NCBI GenBank assembly: GCA_964451255.1
Contig: CAYVHL010000016.1
Span: forward strand, 1 to 17,130
Length of the DNA: 17,130 bases
From: JAHBTB01 sp964451255
GTDB lineage: Bacteria > Armatimonadota > Fimbriimonadia > Fimbriimonadales > Fimbriimonadaceae
Reading direction: 5' to 3'
Shown: positions 1 through 7,604 of the stretch, in pieces
Layout of the letters: every line of letters starts with the position of its first letter
How positions within the stretch are numbered: the stretch's first letter is position 1
Position numbers and translations under genes: made by a program
The notes under the pieces: generated by a model
Seen by the model: the letters and a program-made list of their open reading frames with translations, nothing else
The model's database searches: none
Told to the model about the DNA's origin: nothing

Positions 1-53
1 TCTTAGGCACGCCGCCAGCGTTCGTCCTGAGCCATGATCAAACTCTCCGAAGA
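1..53 (-). rRNA. rrs: 16S ribosomal RNA, 5' end only (partial)
   Basis: Read on the minus strand, positions 46-36 give AGAGTTTGATC, followed by the universal ATGGCTCAGGACGAACGCTGG block near the 16S 5' end. This is the 27F primer region. Aligned to E. coli numbering, AGAGTTTG starts at base 8, so base 1 falls near position 53. The exact mature end cannot be read from sequence. The gene continues off the left edge, so only about 50 bases are visible. The last visible bases read GCCTAAGA, which does not settle the phylum. Confidence 0.97.
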
Positions 54-253
54 AATTTTCCGATCCCTTTTCAGGGTTCGTTTTCTTTTTTGAGTTGACC
101 GTACTAACTTGTGAATTTGGGTTCACGAGCTTTTTGGTTCTAAGGTTCCTCTAGCAAGCCGCATTGCTGCGACAATCGCCAGAGGCTGTTGCGCTGTGTC
201 ACTTTCTGCTATGGAGCTTTCAATGTGCTCCTCGGGAGAAGCTCCCCCGGGGC
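54..253 (-). other. rRNA operon leader and spacer with small hairpins
   Basis: No protein gene is supportable between the 16S start and the rhomboid stop codon at 383. The part downstream of the predicted transcription start is an rRNA leader of about 200 bases. It holds a hairpin at 108-129 (CTTGTGAA / TTCACGAG, six-base loop, one wobble pair), a five-base-pair hairpin AGCAA / TTGCT near 153-168, an A-rich tract on the transcribed strand near 80-95, and GGGAG-AAG-CTCCC near 234-246. These are typical leader elements for antitermination and processing. I could not identify a convincing boxA. Confidence 0.6.
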
Positions 254-290
254 AAGGGAAATTATAGGCAAGGCGAACCCGAGCCGTCAA
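254..290 (-). promoter_or_regulatory. Main rRNA promoter (sigma-70 type)
   Basis: On the minus strand a -35 box TTGACG (290-285) and a perfect -10 box TATAAT (266-261) are separated by 18 bases. They lie about 200 bases before the 16S 5' end, which is the usual rRNA promoter arrangement. Transcription would begin near 254. An A-rich stretch (GGAAAAAGG) lies about 20 bases upstream of the -35 box and could act as a weak UP element. This is the clearest promoter in the window. Confidence 0.8.
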
Positions 291-351
291 GGGGGTCCCA
301 GCGCCTTTTTCCACTCTGGGCTCCGTTTCCCGCAATTCCCCCGTCTCTAAC

Positions 352-379
352 ATCGTATTGGCTTTGTTCGCCCTGTCCA
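352..379 (-). promoter_or_regulatory. Possible second, upstream rRNA promoter
   Basis: On the minus strand TGGACA (379-374; 5 of 6 to TTGACA) is followed after 16 bases by TACGAT (357-352; 4 of 6 to TATAAT). It sits just downstream of the rhomboid stop codon and about 90 bases upstream of the stronger promoter. Tandem rRNA promoters are common. The match is weaker than the downstream promoter and could be chance. Confidence 0.35.
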
Positions 380-382
380 AGT

Positions 383-1567
383 CTAGGGTGCCCCAGCCTG
401 ATCGAGAGCTTGCCGGGCTGCCTCGGCGAAGGCCCCCATCGGCCACCGTTGCAAGACCTCGTTGTAGAGCCGCGACGCCTCGCCGACCTGGCCCAGGTGT
501 TGCTGCTTCATCCTTGCCAGCCTGAATGTCGCCGTCTCCCGGTCCTCGTCCGTCGTCTGCGGCCAAGCCCGGATCGAGGCGTAGACGTTGGCCAGGTCCG
601 GAAAGAATCCCTTTGTCTCAAGGGTGACCGCGGCCCTCAAGATTGGCTCCGAGGGCAGTTTGACCGGGCTCGAGCAGAGGTTCGCGAGGACGCCCGACAC
701 TGAGGCGGCGTCCTCTTGCGGCGCGATCGAAGGCAACAAGCTCAAGAAATGGTGGACGCACTCGTCGGTCACTTGCCTTCGGCCCAAGCTCCGCCACATC
801 CACATGAGTGCGGTGTGTGAGTCGTCGGGCCGGGCCATCGCGAGATCGCGCAGTTCCCACGGCGCGAGCATGGAGAGGTCTCCCGTCTCCGCATAGGCGT
901 CCTTCGCCATGCTCGTCTCAGGTGTGTCACGCTTGACCGCCAACAGGATCACGCCAAGGAAGCCCACCGCCGCGCCACCGACGTGGGCCCAATGCGCGAC
1001 CCCAGCCCCGACGTCGGCCGCGGAACTCAAGAGCCCCATGACCACCTCGATTCCGAAATAGTAGAGACCCACCAGCCAGAGTGGTGCGTCCCAGACTCCC
1101 CACCATAGCCAACCGAGCCAATAGAAGACCTGAACCTTTGCGAACGGGAACAGCCAGAGGCCCGCACCGAGGATCCCCATGATCGCCCCGCTCGCGCCCA
1201 AGCTCGGAATCTCTCGGGAGGCCCCCCCGGAGAACGCCCACTGGCACAGGTCTCCGGCGACCCCAGAAAGGAGGTAGAGCGGCAGGAACCGGTACCACTT
1301 GAGCCTTCCCTCCACCGCCACACCAAAGAGGTAGAGAAACCACATATTCCCGGCTAAGTGGAACAGGTCGGCGTGCAGGAACATGGAGCTCAAGAACGTC
1401 GCAGGGCTCGCGTTGGAGGCGGTCAAGCCCCACGACTTCAAGATCTCCTCGTTCACTTCCAGGCCCGGGGAGGTCAAGAAGAAGATGATCGTATTGAGAC
1501 CGATCAACGAGTAGGTGACCCAAGGCGGCGAGTCAGGAGGGTTCTTGACGCGATAAGGGAAAACCAT
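383..1567 (-). CDS. Rhomboid-family intramembrane serine protease with TPR-like C-terminal extension
   Basis: This 394-residue membrane protein has the rhomboid catalytic signature. HLAGN lies at 70-74 (the Asn helps form the oxyanion hole), the nucleophile Ser126 is in GASGA, and the general base His195 is in HVGG. About six or seven hydrophobic helices fill residues 15-212. Rhomboids cleave membrane proteins within or near a transmembrane helix. Residues from about 220 to 394 are soluble and helical. The stretch around 320-390 reads like tetratricopeptide repeats, a likely partner-binding module. The ATG start at 1567 places the first helix correctly. A GGAGG lies about 14 bases upstream, too far for a standard ribosome binding site. 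The gene follows the 180-residue hypothetical gene after 45 bases and precedes the rRNA promoters on the same strand, with no clear terminator between. Substrate unknown. Confidence 0.9.
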   Translation of the reverse strand: MVFPYRVKNPPDSPPWVTYSLIGLNTIIFFLTSPGLEVNEEILKSWGLTASNASPATFLSSMFLHADLFHLAGNMWFLYLFGVAVEGRLKWYRFLPLYLLSGVAGDLCQWAFSGGASREIPSLGASGAIMGILGAGLWLFPFAKVQVFYWLGWLWWGVWDAPLWLVGLYYFGIEVVMGLLSSAADVGAGVAHWAHVGGAAVGFLGVILLAVKRDTPETSMAKDAYAETGDLSMLAPWELRDLAMARPDDSHTALMWMWRSLGRRQVTDECVHHFLSLLPSIAPQEDAASVSGVLANLCSSPVKLPSEPILRAAVTLETKGFFPDLANVYASIRAWPQTTDEDRETATFRLARMKQQHLGQVGEASRLYNEVLQRWPMGAFAEAARQALDQAGAP

Positions 1568-1612
1568 CTAGCAGTCCGTTACCTCCGGTACGTCCGGAAC
1601 GCGCACTAGGGT

Positions 1613-2155
1613 TCAGGCGGTCAGGTCAAGAGGCATGGAGTTCGAACGTGCCACGTTGAGAGCGGTGAACTCCCGCTTCCAGTCGGCCAACGAACGCATC
1701 TCACTCTCGCCGACGCCCCTGGAAGAGACCCTCTCGAGAAAGGCCCGGAGATCGCCGATCTTCTCTCGCGCCGCTGCAATCCATGCCCGGTTCGCCGAGG
1801 CCGGGGTTGCGACACCATAGACTTGGAGCCGGGGGTTGGCCGGTCGTCCTTCGATCAGGGGAAACTCGTCGCCCGCCCTAGTGTGAGCGACCAAGTCGGC
1901 GAGAACGGCCGCTCCGCCAGCGGCAAGGCGCATGTCGGCGGCCGGGGCCTTCCTGGCCGCTCGGTTTGCCGCCAGGCCGGTCTCCAGCGAGTCCAGAAGA
2001 TCGATGACTTGGCCGAGGACTTGGCCGACCGCCCTCGTGGCGGCGTCTCCCAGCACCACGGGACTGGTCGAGACCTCCAGGTCTAGCGCTTTGCCTGGTC
2101 TGGCCTCCAACCGCCCCATGTGGTTGCGAATTTTCGGGTTTCCCTGGATTTCCAT
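1613..2155 (-). CDS. Hypothetical protein
   Basis: I do not recognise this 180-residue protein. It has no obvious signal peptide or membrane helix. The middle (about residues 35-95) is Ala- and Leu-rich and predicted helical, and a helix-forming stretch (AAAREKIGDLRAFLERV) lies near the C-terminus. The chosen ATG at 2155 has a purine-rich AGGGG immediately before it, though very close. A TTG at 2233 would add 26 residues, and an ATG at 2119 would remove 12. The gene fills the space between the rhomboid gene (45 bases downstream) and the glycosyltransferase gene (134 bases upstream), on the same strand as both, which argues that it is real. Overlapping plus-strand frames have less supportable contexts. 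It may be lineage-specific. Confidence 0.55.
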   Translation of the reverse strand: MEIQGNPKIRNHMGRLEARPGKALDLEVSTSPVVLGDAATRAVGQVLGQVIDLLDSLETGLAANRAARKAPAADMRLAAGGAAVLADLVAHTRAGDEFPLIEGRPANPRLQVYGVATPASANRAWIAAAREKIGDLRAFLERVSSRGVGESEMRSLADWKREFTALNVARSNSMPLDLTA

Positions 2156-2249
2156 GTCCCCTGAATTTTCAGACGCGTTGGGCTCAACCGAGTTCCCGGC
2201 AAGAAAGACGGAATGTTTGGAACTGGGCCTCAAGAGCTGTCCGTGTACT

Positions 2250-2278
2250 CCCGCAAAAGGGCGGGCACAATGCGTGCC
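2250..2278 (-). terminator. Two adjacent short hairpins after the GT39 gene, possible weak terminator
   Basis: Just downstream of the glycosyltransferase stop codon are GGCAC-N5-GTGCC (2264-2278) and CCCGC-N6-GCGGG (2250-2265). They overlap by two bases, so they may be alternative structures. Neither is followed by a T-run on the transcribed strand, so an intrinsic terminator is not established. Confidence 0.25.
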
Positions 2279-2289
2279 AAAGCACCGGA

Positions 2290-3858
2290 CTAACGGAAAA
2301 CCCGGGCCCTTCGCCAGAAGTCGTCGACAGACGTCTTCAGCCCGCGGACCACGTATACAGGGGCGTCCGACTCTTCCTTCACCGCGTACTTGTCGTCAAG
2401 CCTCTGCACGAGCCTCACCGACTCGAAGCTAGCCAGCAGATCTGGCCCGAAATCACCGACAAGCACGGCCGAGTCGCCGTCCCAGTCCTTCGGGCCCCAG
2501 AGCCAGTAGTTGTTGTGCCGGCCGACGACCCTCTTCCGAACCTCGGCAGAACCGAACTTCTCGATGGCTCCGGCCTCGCCGTAGTTGGAGGCCAGCACCA
2601 CGGCGCGGCCCCGCTCAGCCTCCGGAATGCCCGCCCATGCCTGGTCCGCGGCACTGGCCATGGACTGCCATCCAAATTCGTCGGCAAACCCGTAGATCGG
2701 GCTGTAGCCGCTCTTCTCGCTGTCGGGTGTGGCGACGGGCTTCAGCGCATAGACCTTCGCCAATGTGTCCACTGGCAAGAGGGGTAGGACCAATCCCGCC
2801 ATGACCGGCAGCGTCAGGGCGTAGACGCCTGCATATGCCTTGGCAAGCTTTTGTCGCTTCTGGAACCATGATTCCAGGGCGACCGCGCCAGGTGCCAGGA
2901 CGAAGACATAGGCAGGCGTGAGGTAGTTCTCCCGGCTCCGACCATTCAAGAGCAAGATCGCCATGACTGTCAAGAACACCAGTGCGGACGCCCGCCACTT
3001 GGGGTTCCTGAGGCCCACAAAGATGCCCGCGAGCCACAGTGGGACTGCCAATGGGTTCGTGACGATCGCCTCGCGAGCCAAGAACATCCACGGCGAGATC
3101 GCTGTCAATTTGGTGTCGTTGGCGTTTCGGGCGAACTCGAGCGTCGGATAGCCGTTTTGCACCTGCCACAAAATGAACGGGCTCGCGATCAGCATCGACA
3201 AGACCAGCGTCGTCCAGGGCCAAGGCGTCGCGAGGTCCTTTCGGCGTTCGGTCAGAAGGACCGCCACGACAAGGCCGGCCATCAGCCAGAGGACGCTGAG
3301 TTTGTTGAGCATCCCGATCCCTAACACGACCCCGAGGACGATCCACAGGGTCGGGGTGCTCTTTTGGGAGATCTTGGCGAAGACCCACGCGGCGACACAC
3401 CACAGCAGGACGTCGACGCCGTTCATGGAGTACAGGTGGGTGACCACCATGACGGTCGGGGCGGCCGCCACGGCCAAGCCGACCATGCCTTGTGCCCAGG
3501 CCTTGCCCCCAAACTCACGGGCGACTAGACCCGCGACCCAGACCGCGAGGAACCCCGCGATCAAGCCAGGCAGCCTGACCGCCCACAGGGCGCCGCCGAA
3601 CCAGTCGGTGAAGACCCTCAAGATCGCGACGCAAAGCGGGGGATGGTCCACATATCCCCAGGCCAAGTGCTGGGCACAAGCCAAGTAGTACAACTCGTCG
3701 CGGAAGAAGCCGTATTGGCTGATGCAAACGGCGTGAAGGACGGCCTGACTGACTGATGCCAACGCCAGGGGAAGGACGGCCACCTTGGGGGCGGCGACGG
3801 CACGCGCCTTCGTCGCCACGGCTTGGCGCGTCCGATCCAGCGTCTGCGTCAGTCCCAT
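2290..3858 (-). CDS. GT39/PMT-type (ArnT-like) membrane glycosyltransferase
   Basis: This 522-residue polytopic protein belongs to the dolichyl-phosphate-mannose mannosyltransferase / ArnT superfamily (PMT_2-like). Such enzymes move a sugar from a polyprenyl-phosphate carrier to protein or lipid A on the outer face of the inner membrane. The first periplasmic loop has the family motif FRDELYYL (Asp54-Glu55 acidic pair), followed by GYVDHPPL (69-75). About ten hydrophobic helices follow to roughly residue 385, and then a soluble C-terminal domain. The ATG at 3858 is preferred: it has GAGGG about nine bases upstream and sits right before the first helix. A TTG at 3936 would add 26 unconvincing residues. 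The gene is divergent from the LpxH-like gene with about 126 bases between starts. Donor and acceptor cannot be told from sequence. Confidence 0.85.
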   Translation of the reverse strand: MGLTQTLDRTRQAVATKARAVAAPKVAVLPLALASVSQAVLHAVCISQYGFFRDELYYLACAQHLAWGYVDHPPLCVAILRVFTDWFGGALWAVRLPGLIAGFLAVWVAGLVAREFGGKAWAQGMVGLAVAAAPTVMVVTHLYSMNGVDVLLWCVAAWVFAKISQKSTPTLWIVLGVVLGIGMLNKLSVLWLMAGLVVAVLLTERRKDLATPWPWTTLVLSMLIASPFILWQVQNGYPTLEFARNANDTKLTAISPWMFLAREAIVTNPLAVPLWLAGIFVGLRNPKWRASALVFLTVMAILLLNGRSRENYLTPAYVFVLAPGAVALESWFQKRQKLAKAYAGVYALTLPVMAGLVLPLLPVDTLAKVYALKPVATPDSEKSGYSPIYGFADEFGWQSMASAADQAWAGIPEAERGRAVVLASNYGEAGAIEKFGSAEVRKRVVGRHNNYWLWGPKDWDGDSAVLVGDFGPDLLASFESVRLVQRLDDKYAVKEESDAPVYVVRGLKTSVDDFWRRARVFR

Positions 3859-3984
3859 GCTCTCGCCCTCTTCAACACCGAAGACGTCCTGGGGACGGAA
3901 AACGAGTCGGGACCAAGGAAGGTCTTTCGCGTACAATGACGGGAACCTCGACGTCGCTGTAAGTCGATTCCCCCTTTGTCAAGC

Positions 3985-4797
3985 ATGCCTGGCCCCCCAT
4001 CCCACGTCCGTGCGGCATTTGTCTCAGATATCCACCTGGGCGCCCACGGTTGCAAAAGCGATAGCGTCCAGGACTTTTTGCGCCAAACGACCTTTGACGA
4101 GTTGTACCTGGTCGGCGACATCATCGACGGGTGGGTCGGCAAGGGCGAAAAGAAGTGGCAACAGAGGCACACCGACGTCGTCCGACTGATCTTGGACGCC
4201 GCCCAGCGTGGGACGCAAATTTACTACACGCCGGGCAACCACGACGACTTCGTCCGCCGACTGAACGGGGGCGAGCTAGGAAACGTCACCGTCGACCACT
4301 CCTTTATCCACCGGACCGCCGACGGGAAGGACCTGTTGGTCGTGCACGGGGACCTGTTTGACACCACGGTGACCAAATACCGGCCATTGGCGTTCATCGG
4401 CGCATACATGAACGAGTACATGGCGGTCATCAACTCTGTCGTGAACAAGAACCGGCTGGCCAAGGGCAAGCGACCGCTCGACTTTGCCGCCACGCTCAAG
4501 AAAGGCGTGAAGGGCTTTATCGCCAAAAAGACAGATTACGAGTCCGAGATCATCGCCTTTGCCAAGGAGCACGGCTTCGACGGCGTTGTGTGCGGCCACG
4601 TCCACCGACCCCGGATCGAGATCGACGAGGACGGTTTTATCTATGTCAACTGCGGCGATTGGGTCGAGCACTGCACCGCCGTGGTGGAGCACGACGACGG
4701 GCGGCTCGAACTCGTCTGGTGGAACGGCCAGAACGCCTTGGTCACGGAGACGGAGGCCGTGCCGATTTTCAAGAGGTTCCGTTCGGGGATAAAGTGA
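3985..4797 (+). CDS. LpxH-like metallophosphoesterase (UDP-2,3-diacylglucosamine diphosphatase family)
   Basis: This 270-residue calcineurin-like phosphoesterase carries every metal-binding block in order: DIH at 15-17, GD at 44-45 in VGDIIDGW, GNHD at 84-87, HGD at 121-123 and GHVH at 204-207. The DIIDGW block and the overall length fit COG2908, the family of LpxH, which hydrolyses UDP-2,3-diacylglucosamine to lipid X at the cytoplasmic membrane. No other lipid A gene is in the window, so a related diphosphate lipid or nucleotide-sugar substrate is equally possible. The ATG at 3985 is chosen over a TTG at 3976. Neither has a clear Shine-Dalgarno sequence. The gene is first in a three-gene run, four bases before the acyltransferase-like gene, which ties it to glycolipid synthesis. 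Confidence 0.85.
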   Translation: MPGPPSHVRAAFVSDIHLGAHGCKSDSVQDFLRQTTFDELYLVGDIIDGWVGKGEKKWQQRHTDVVRLILDAAQRGTQIYYTPGNHDDFVRRLNGGELGNVTVDHSFIHRTADGKDLLVVHGDLFDTTVTKYRPLAFIGAYMNEYMAVINSVVNKNRLAKGKRPLDFAATLKKGVKGFIAKKTDYESEIIAFAKEHGFDGVVCGHVHRPRIEIDEDGFIYVNCGDWVEHCTAVVEHDDGRLELVWWNGQNALVTETEAVPIFKRFRSGIK

Positions 4798-4801
4798 ACC
4801 G

Positions 4802-5641
4802 ATGCTCTGGCTTCGGGTACTCGAGATCTTGGGCGTCCGGCGGTTGTATAGCCTGACCGGAGGCGGGGTCTCGGGCCGAATGCTCCCGGCCGCCGCCGAG
4901 GCGAGCGAAACGAAAGGCTGGAGCCAAGAAGACGTCACCGAACTCTTTGAGGGTGCCAGATACTTTGGTATCGCCAATTTTGTCCGATTATTGCTCCACA
5001 TACCAGTCATTGCCTTCTTGTGCTACCTGCAAACTTGGGGCTGGGTGGCGGTTTTCGGAGCGGTCTGCTTCTTCCATATTCTCTGCGTGGTCTTGGAGGC
5101 CTACAAGACGGGTGTGGGCAAACGGATCAGCCCTGATCCGGATGCGGTCAGCCGGTCTGAGCAGTCCGTGCTCGCCGTCGGGGAGGCCCTGCCTCGGGCC
5201 TCTGGTTGGTGGCGGAACCGGTCCTGGGAGACGGAGCGGCTCTACCACTGGCTCGGCATGGGCTGGTTCCAAGAGATCGTCACGACCTACGTCGAACTCA
5301 CCCGCCTGAACCGGTTCGAACGGCGCAAAGGTGAAAGGGTCGAGTACCTGGGAAAGCTTTCGCCCGCCGACCTGGCCCGCTTCGAAGCCGGCACACGGTT
5401 GGGCGAGCTCGCCCACCTGATATTCGCCGTCTTGGACTTGCCACCCGTCGTAATCGCCGTGACACACCATAAGTGGGCCTGGCTGCCCTACCTTGGCGCG
5501 CTACTCTGGGGAGACAGCTGGCTGGCTTTGTTGCAACGGTTCCACCGCTTGCGGGTGACCGGGCTCCTGGAAAAGTACCGGGCCAGGGAAGCTCGAAAGC
5601 AGAAGCAAGGCAAGGCTTCGGGGGCCAAGACTTTTCGATGA
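4802..5641 (+). CDS. Membrane protein with CrtO-like (glycosyl acyltransferase) C-terminal half
   Basis: This 279-residue protein has four likely membrane helices (about 57-76, 79-101, 203-221 and 226-243), separated by a basic, Trp-rich loop (about 135-180). From memory, the C-terminal region resembles staphylococcal CrtO, the glycosyl-4,4'-diaponeurosporenoate acyltransferase. A GTRLGELAHLI block (197-207) is followed by a hydrophobic pair and then LLQRFHRLRVTGLL (243-256), with the same spacing as the CrtO ELIHW and QRYNRPRLTQLL blocks. CrtO acylates a sugar attached to a carotenoid. Here the first two helices and the loop are extra, since CrtO is only about 165 residues. The start is four bases after the phosphoesterase stop, and the stop overlaps the next start as ATGA, so translation is probably coupled. 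The assignment rests on motif resemblance only. Confidence 0.5.
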   Translation: MLWLRVLEILGVRRLYSLTGGGVSGRMLPAAAEASETKGWSQEDVTELFEGARYFGIANFVRLLLHIPVIAFLCYLQTWGWVAVFGAVCFFHILCVVLEAYKTGVGKRISPDPDAVSRSEQSVLAVGEALPRASGWWRNRSWETERLYHWLGMGWFQEIVTTYVELTRLNRFERRKGERVEYLGKLSPADLARFEAGTRLGELAHLIFAVLDLPPVVIAVTHHKWAWLPYLGALLWGDSWLALLQRFHRLRVTGLLEKYRAREARKQKQGKASGAKTFR

Positions 5642-6747
5642 GCCGGCCTCGTCTTCTGGTCCTCTCCGCTTCGACGGGAAACGGGCATCTCAGTGCGGCC
5701 GAAGCAGTGGTCTCCGAAGCAAGGGCACAGGGGCTGCAAGCTCGCCACGTTGACACCCTTGACTTCACTCCCAAGGCATTCCAATCGTGGTACCGGGGCG
5801 GATATGAAGTCCTCGTGCGTCGGCGACCCGAGGCATGGGGCCATCTCTACCGCTCCTCCGACCGGCCGCTCTTCAACTATTGGTTTCAAACCCGCCTCGA
5901 CGCCGCGATGTGCCGTGGGCTGCGCCGACTGCTCAGTGAAGAGCAGCCGGACTGGGTTGTGTGCACACACTCGCTGCCCCAGCCGACTCTGGCCACCCTG
6001 CGGCGACAATTCAAGTACCGGACCGCCGTGGTGGTCACTGACCTGTACCCGCACCGAATGTGGCTCCGTGGTCGTCCTGATTGGTTCTTTGTGCCACAAA
6101 CTTATACAAAGCAGATACTTGAACAACGGATACCGCGGTCGAAGGGACACATCACGGTTTCAGGAATGCCAGTCTCGTCCTTGTTCAAGAGAAAGATGCC
6201 CGCCCCAGAGATCCCGGTCACCGTTCTCATGACCTCGGGAGGCATCGGCGGAGGGCCGTTAGTCGCCGCCGCCAAAGCGGTCTCGGCCACCGGAGCCAGG
6301 TTAATGGTCGTCGCAGGGAGAAACGAGGCTGTTCGACATGCCGCCGCCTCGTCCTTTGAGGGAGACAAGAATGTCGAGGTGTTCGGCCAGGTCGACCAAG
6401 CGACGATGGCCGCATTGATGGAGAGGAGCAACCTTCTCGTCGCCAAGCCCGGTGGATTGACTACCTTCGAGGCCCTTGCCATGGAGTTGCCCTTCGTCGT
6501 CTATCTTCCCTTCCTGATCCCCGGCCAAGAGGAAGGCAACGCGGATTTCTTGGTGAAGTCGGGCGCCGGTGTGTCGGTGGCCACGCCCGAAGAGTTGGGA
6601 AGGGTAGTCGCGGCTCTGGCCTCCGATCCTGTCAGGCGTCAGGAAATGTCGATGAAAGCGAGGGCCCAAGCCATGCCCGACGCCACCAAGACGATCATCG
6701 AAGAACTGGTCAAGCTCACGGATCGCGCGATGGCGACCTCGGCCTGA
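5638..6747 (+). CDS. GT28 / MGDG-synthase-type glycosyltransferase
   Basis: This 369-residue protein has the two-domain GT-B layout of monogalactosyldiacylglycerol synthases, UgtP-type diacylglycerol glucosyltransferases and MurG. The N-terminal acceptor domain has the glycine loop SASTGNGH (10-17). The C-terminal UDP-sugar domain has TSGGIGGG (199-206), VAKPGGLTTFEA (268-279) and PGQEEGNA (295-302). Such enzymes transfer glucose or galactose to a lipid at the inner leaflet of the cytoplasmic membrane. The ATG at 5638 overlaps the previous stop codon (ATGA). The frame stays open upstream to 5473, but that would cover the previous gene and put residues before the Rossmann strand, so it is not used. 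With an acyltransferase-like and a phosphoesterase gene upstream it probably makes an acylated glycolipid. The acceptor (diacylglycerol, carotenoid or hopanoid) is unknown. Confidence 0.82.
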   Translation: MSRPRLLVLSASTGNGHLSAAEAVVSEARAQGLQARHVDTLDFTPKAFQSWYRGGYEVLVRRRPEAWGHLYRSSDRPLFNYWFQTRLDAAMCRGLRRLLSEEQPDWVVCTHSLPQPTLATLRRQFKYRTAVVVTDLYPHRMWLRGRPDWFFVPQTYTKQILEQRIPRSKGHITVSGMPVSSLFKRKMPAPEIPVTVLMTSGGIGGGPLVAAAKAVSATGARLMVVAGRNEAVRHAAASSFEGDKNVEVFGQVDQATMAALMERSNLLVAKPGGLTTFEALAMELPFVVYLPFLIPGQEEGNADFLVKSGAGVSVATPEELGRVVAALASDPVRRQEMSMKARAQAMPDATKTIIEELVKLTDRAMATSA

Positions 6748-6751
6748 CGCA

Positions 6752-7477
6752 CTAGCCGCACTCGTGCCCGGCGCAGAACGTCCGGTAGCGCTCCCCGATT
6801 ACGGGCGCGTAGGACTCGAAGAAGTCCCCCATGTTGCGCACGAACGGCCCGCTGATCAGCAGGAACTCGACCACAGTCATGATCGCCGGGAACGGCACCC
6901 GTTGCGCGAGCTTGTGGTTCAAGCTGTCGACAGCAAAGATGACAATCGGTTGGGTGACGGTGAGCAAGAAGTAGAAGAAGAGCGCGTAGCGGAACGAGGC
7001 GCGATGAACGGGCCACAGGTCTTTCTCCATGGCCACGAAGCGCGTCCACGGGCTGCCCGGCAGCCATCCATACAGCTTCCTGTTCTCGTATGCCCACACG
7101 ACCTGGTAGGCCAAGGCCGTTGTCAAGTAGCAAACGACGGGCATGAGCAAGGCCATGTAAGGCATGCCGCTCGCAACCTGGAGCCATGACGCCAAGGCGA
7201 CGCCGACGAGGTTCGACGGGCCGCTGATGAAGAACGTCCCGACCAACCTGCCACGGAACAATTCGACGATGTCCGAATGGTCGGTCTCGTGCAACAACCG
7301 CTGGCGATTGGCCATCGCCAACTTGAACGCCTTCATGTCCTCCTTCATTTGGCGGACGTGATAGGCGGGGTTCAGCATGTCCCCAAGGCGGCCGAGCGCC
7401 TTCGCCACTGGACCCTTCTCATCATTAGAAGAAGTCGTCTGGGGCTGCCGCATCACCTTTTGTTCCACAAAAGCCAT
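6752..7477 (-). CDS. Hypothetical four-helix membrane protein
   Basis: I do not recognise this 241-residue protein. An N-terminal cytoplasmic-looking stretch (1-75), rich in Lys, Arg and Glu, is followed by four hydrophobic helices at about 78-101, 105-129, 160-184 and 195-214, and a short Cys-containing tail ending CAGHECG. The tail has two cysteines and a histidine that could bind metal, but nothing proves it. The ATG at 7477 is chosen. An in-frame ATG at 7453 has a better purine-rich AAAGG before it, and a GTG at 7534 is possible. The gene converges with the GT28 gene with only four bases between stop codons, and is divergent from the dehydrogenase operon. No hairpin with a T-run separates the convergent ends. 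Confidence 0.75.
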   Translation of the reverse strand: MAFVEQKVMRQPQTTSSNDEKGPVAKALGRLGDMLNPAYHVRQMKEDMKAFKLAMANRQRLLHETDHSDIVELFRGRLVGTFFISGPSNLVGVALASWLQVASGMPYMALLMPVVCYLTTALAYQVVWAYENRKLYGWLPGSPWTRFVAMEKDLWPVHRASFRYALFFYFLLTVTQPIVIFAVDSLNHKLAQRVPFPAIMTVVEFLLISGPFVRNMGDFFESYAPVIGERYRTFCAGHECG

Positions 7478-7584
7478 ACCTCGAGGGCCGCGCTTGGCCC
7501 CTGACAGATTGTCGGCGGACGGCCATCTTACCACTCCACAAGGACTACGTCAGGCTCAAGGGCGGGTTCTGAACCAGACCCTAC

Positions 7585-7604
7585 GGGGGTATTGTTACCC
7601 AGTG
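7585..7604 (+). promoter_or_regulatory. Hairpin masking the ribosome binding site of the E1 alpha gene
   Basis: The only Shine-Dalgarno-like stretch before the GTG start at 7602 is GGGGG (7585-7589). It overlaps a perfect inverted repeat GGGTA (7587-7591)-TTGT-TACCC (7596-7600) that ends one base before the start codon. In RNA this hairpin would hide the G-run. In DNA it could be a small operator. Within it, TATTGT (7590-7595) could also pass for a -10 box of a near-leaderless transcript, but the -35 match is poor. Function is inferred only. Confidence 0.35.

Noticed and set aside
1635..2432. Plus-strand open frames overlapping the hypothetical gene at 1613-2155
   Set aside because: The minus-strand frame keeps operon orientation and spacing with both neighbours. 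The plus frames are broken into pieces and run into the GT39 gene.
3932..3937. TACAAT as a -10 box for the phosphoesterase operon
   Set aside because: No acceptable -35 box is found 16-18 bases upstream, so the promoter is not supported.
3977..3982. Minus-strand TTGACA as a -35 box for the GT39 gene
   Set aside because: No -10-like hexamer occurs at the right spacing (the bases there read CAGCGA).
4276..5010. 244-codon minus-strand open frame across the phosphoesterase / CrtO-like junction
   Set aside because: It crosses two well-supported genes and shows no recognisable domain.
5473..5637. Upstream extension of the GT28 reading frame
   Set aside because: It lies inside the CrtO-like gene. 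The ATGA overlap at 5638 gives the correct N-terminus with the glycine loop near residue 14.
6748..6751. Bidirectional terminator between the convergent GT28 and membrane-protein genes
   Set aside because: Only four bases separate the stop codons, and no stem with a T-run is present around them.
7377..7601. Upstream extension of the E1 alpha reading frame
   Set aside because: It would be antisense to the membrane-protein gene and gives about 75 residues beyond the normal family start.
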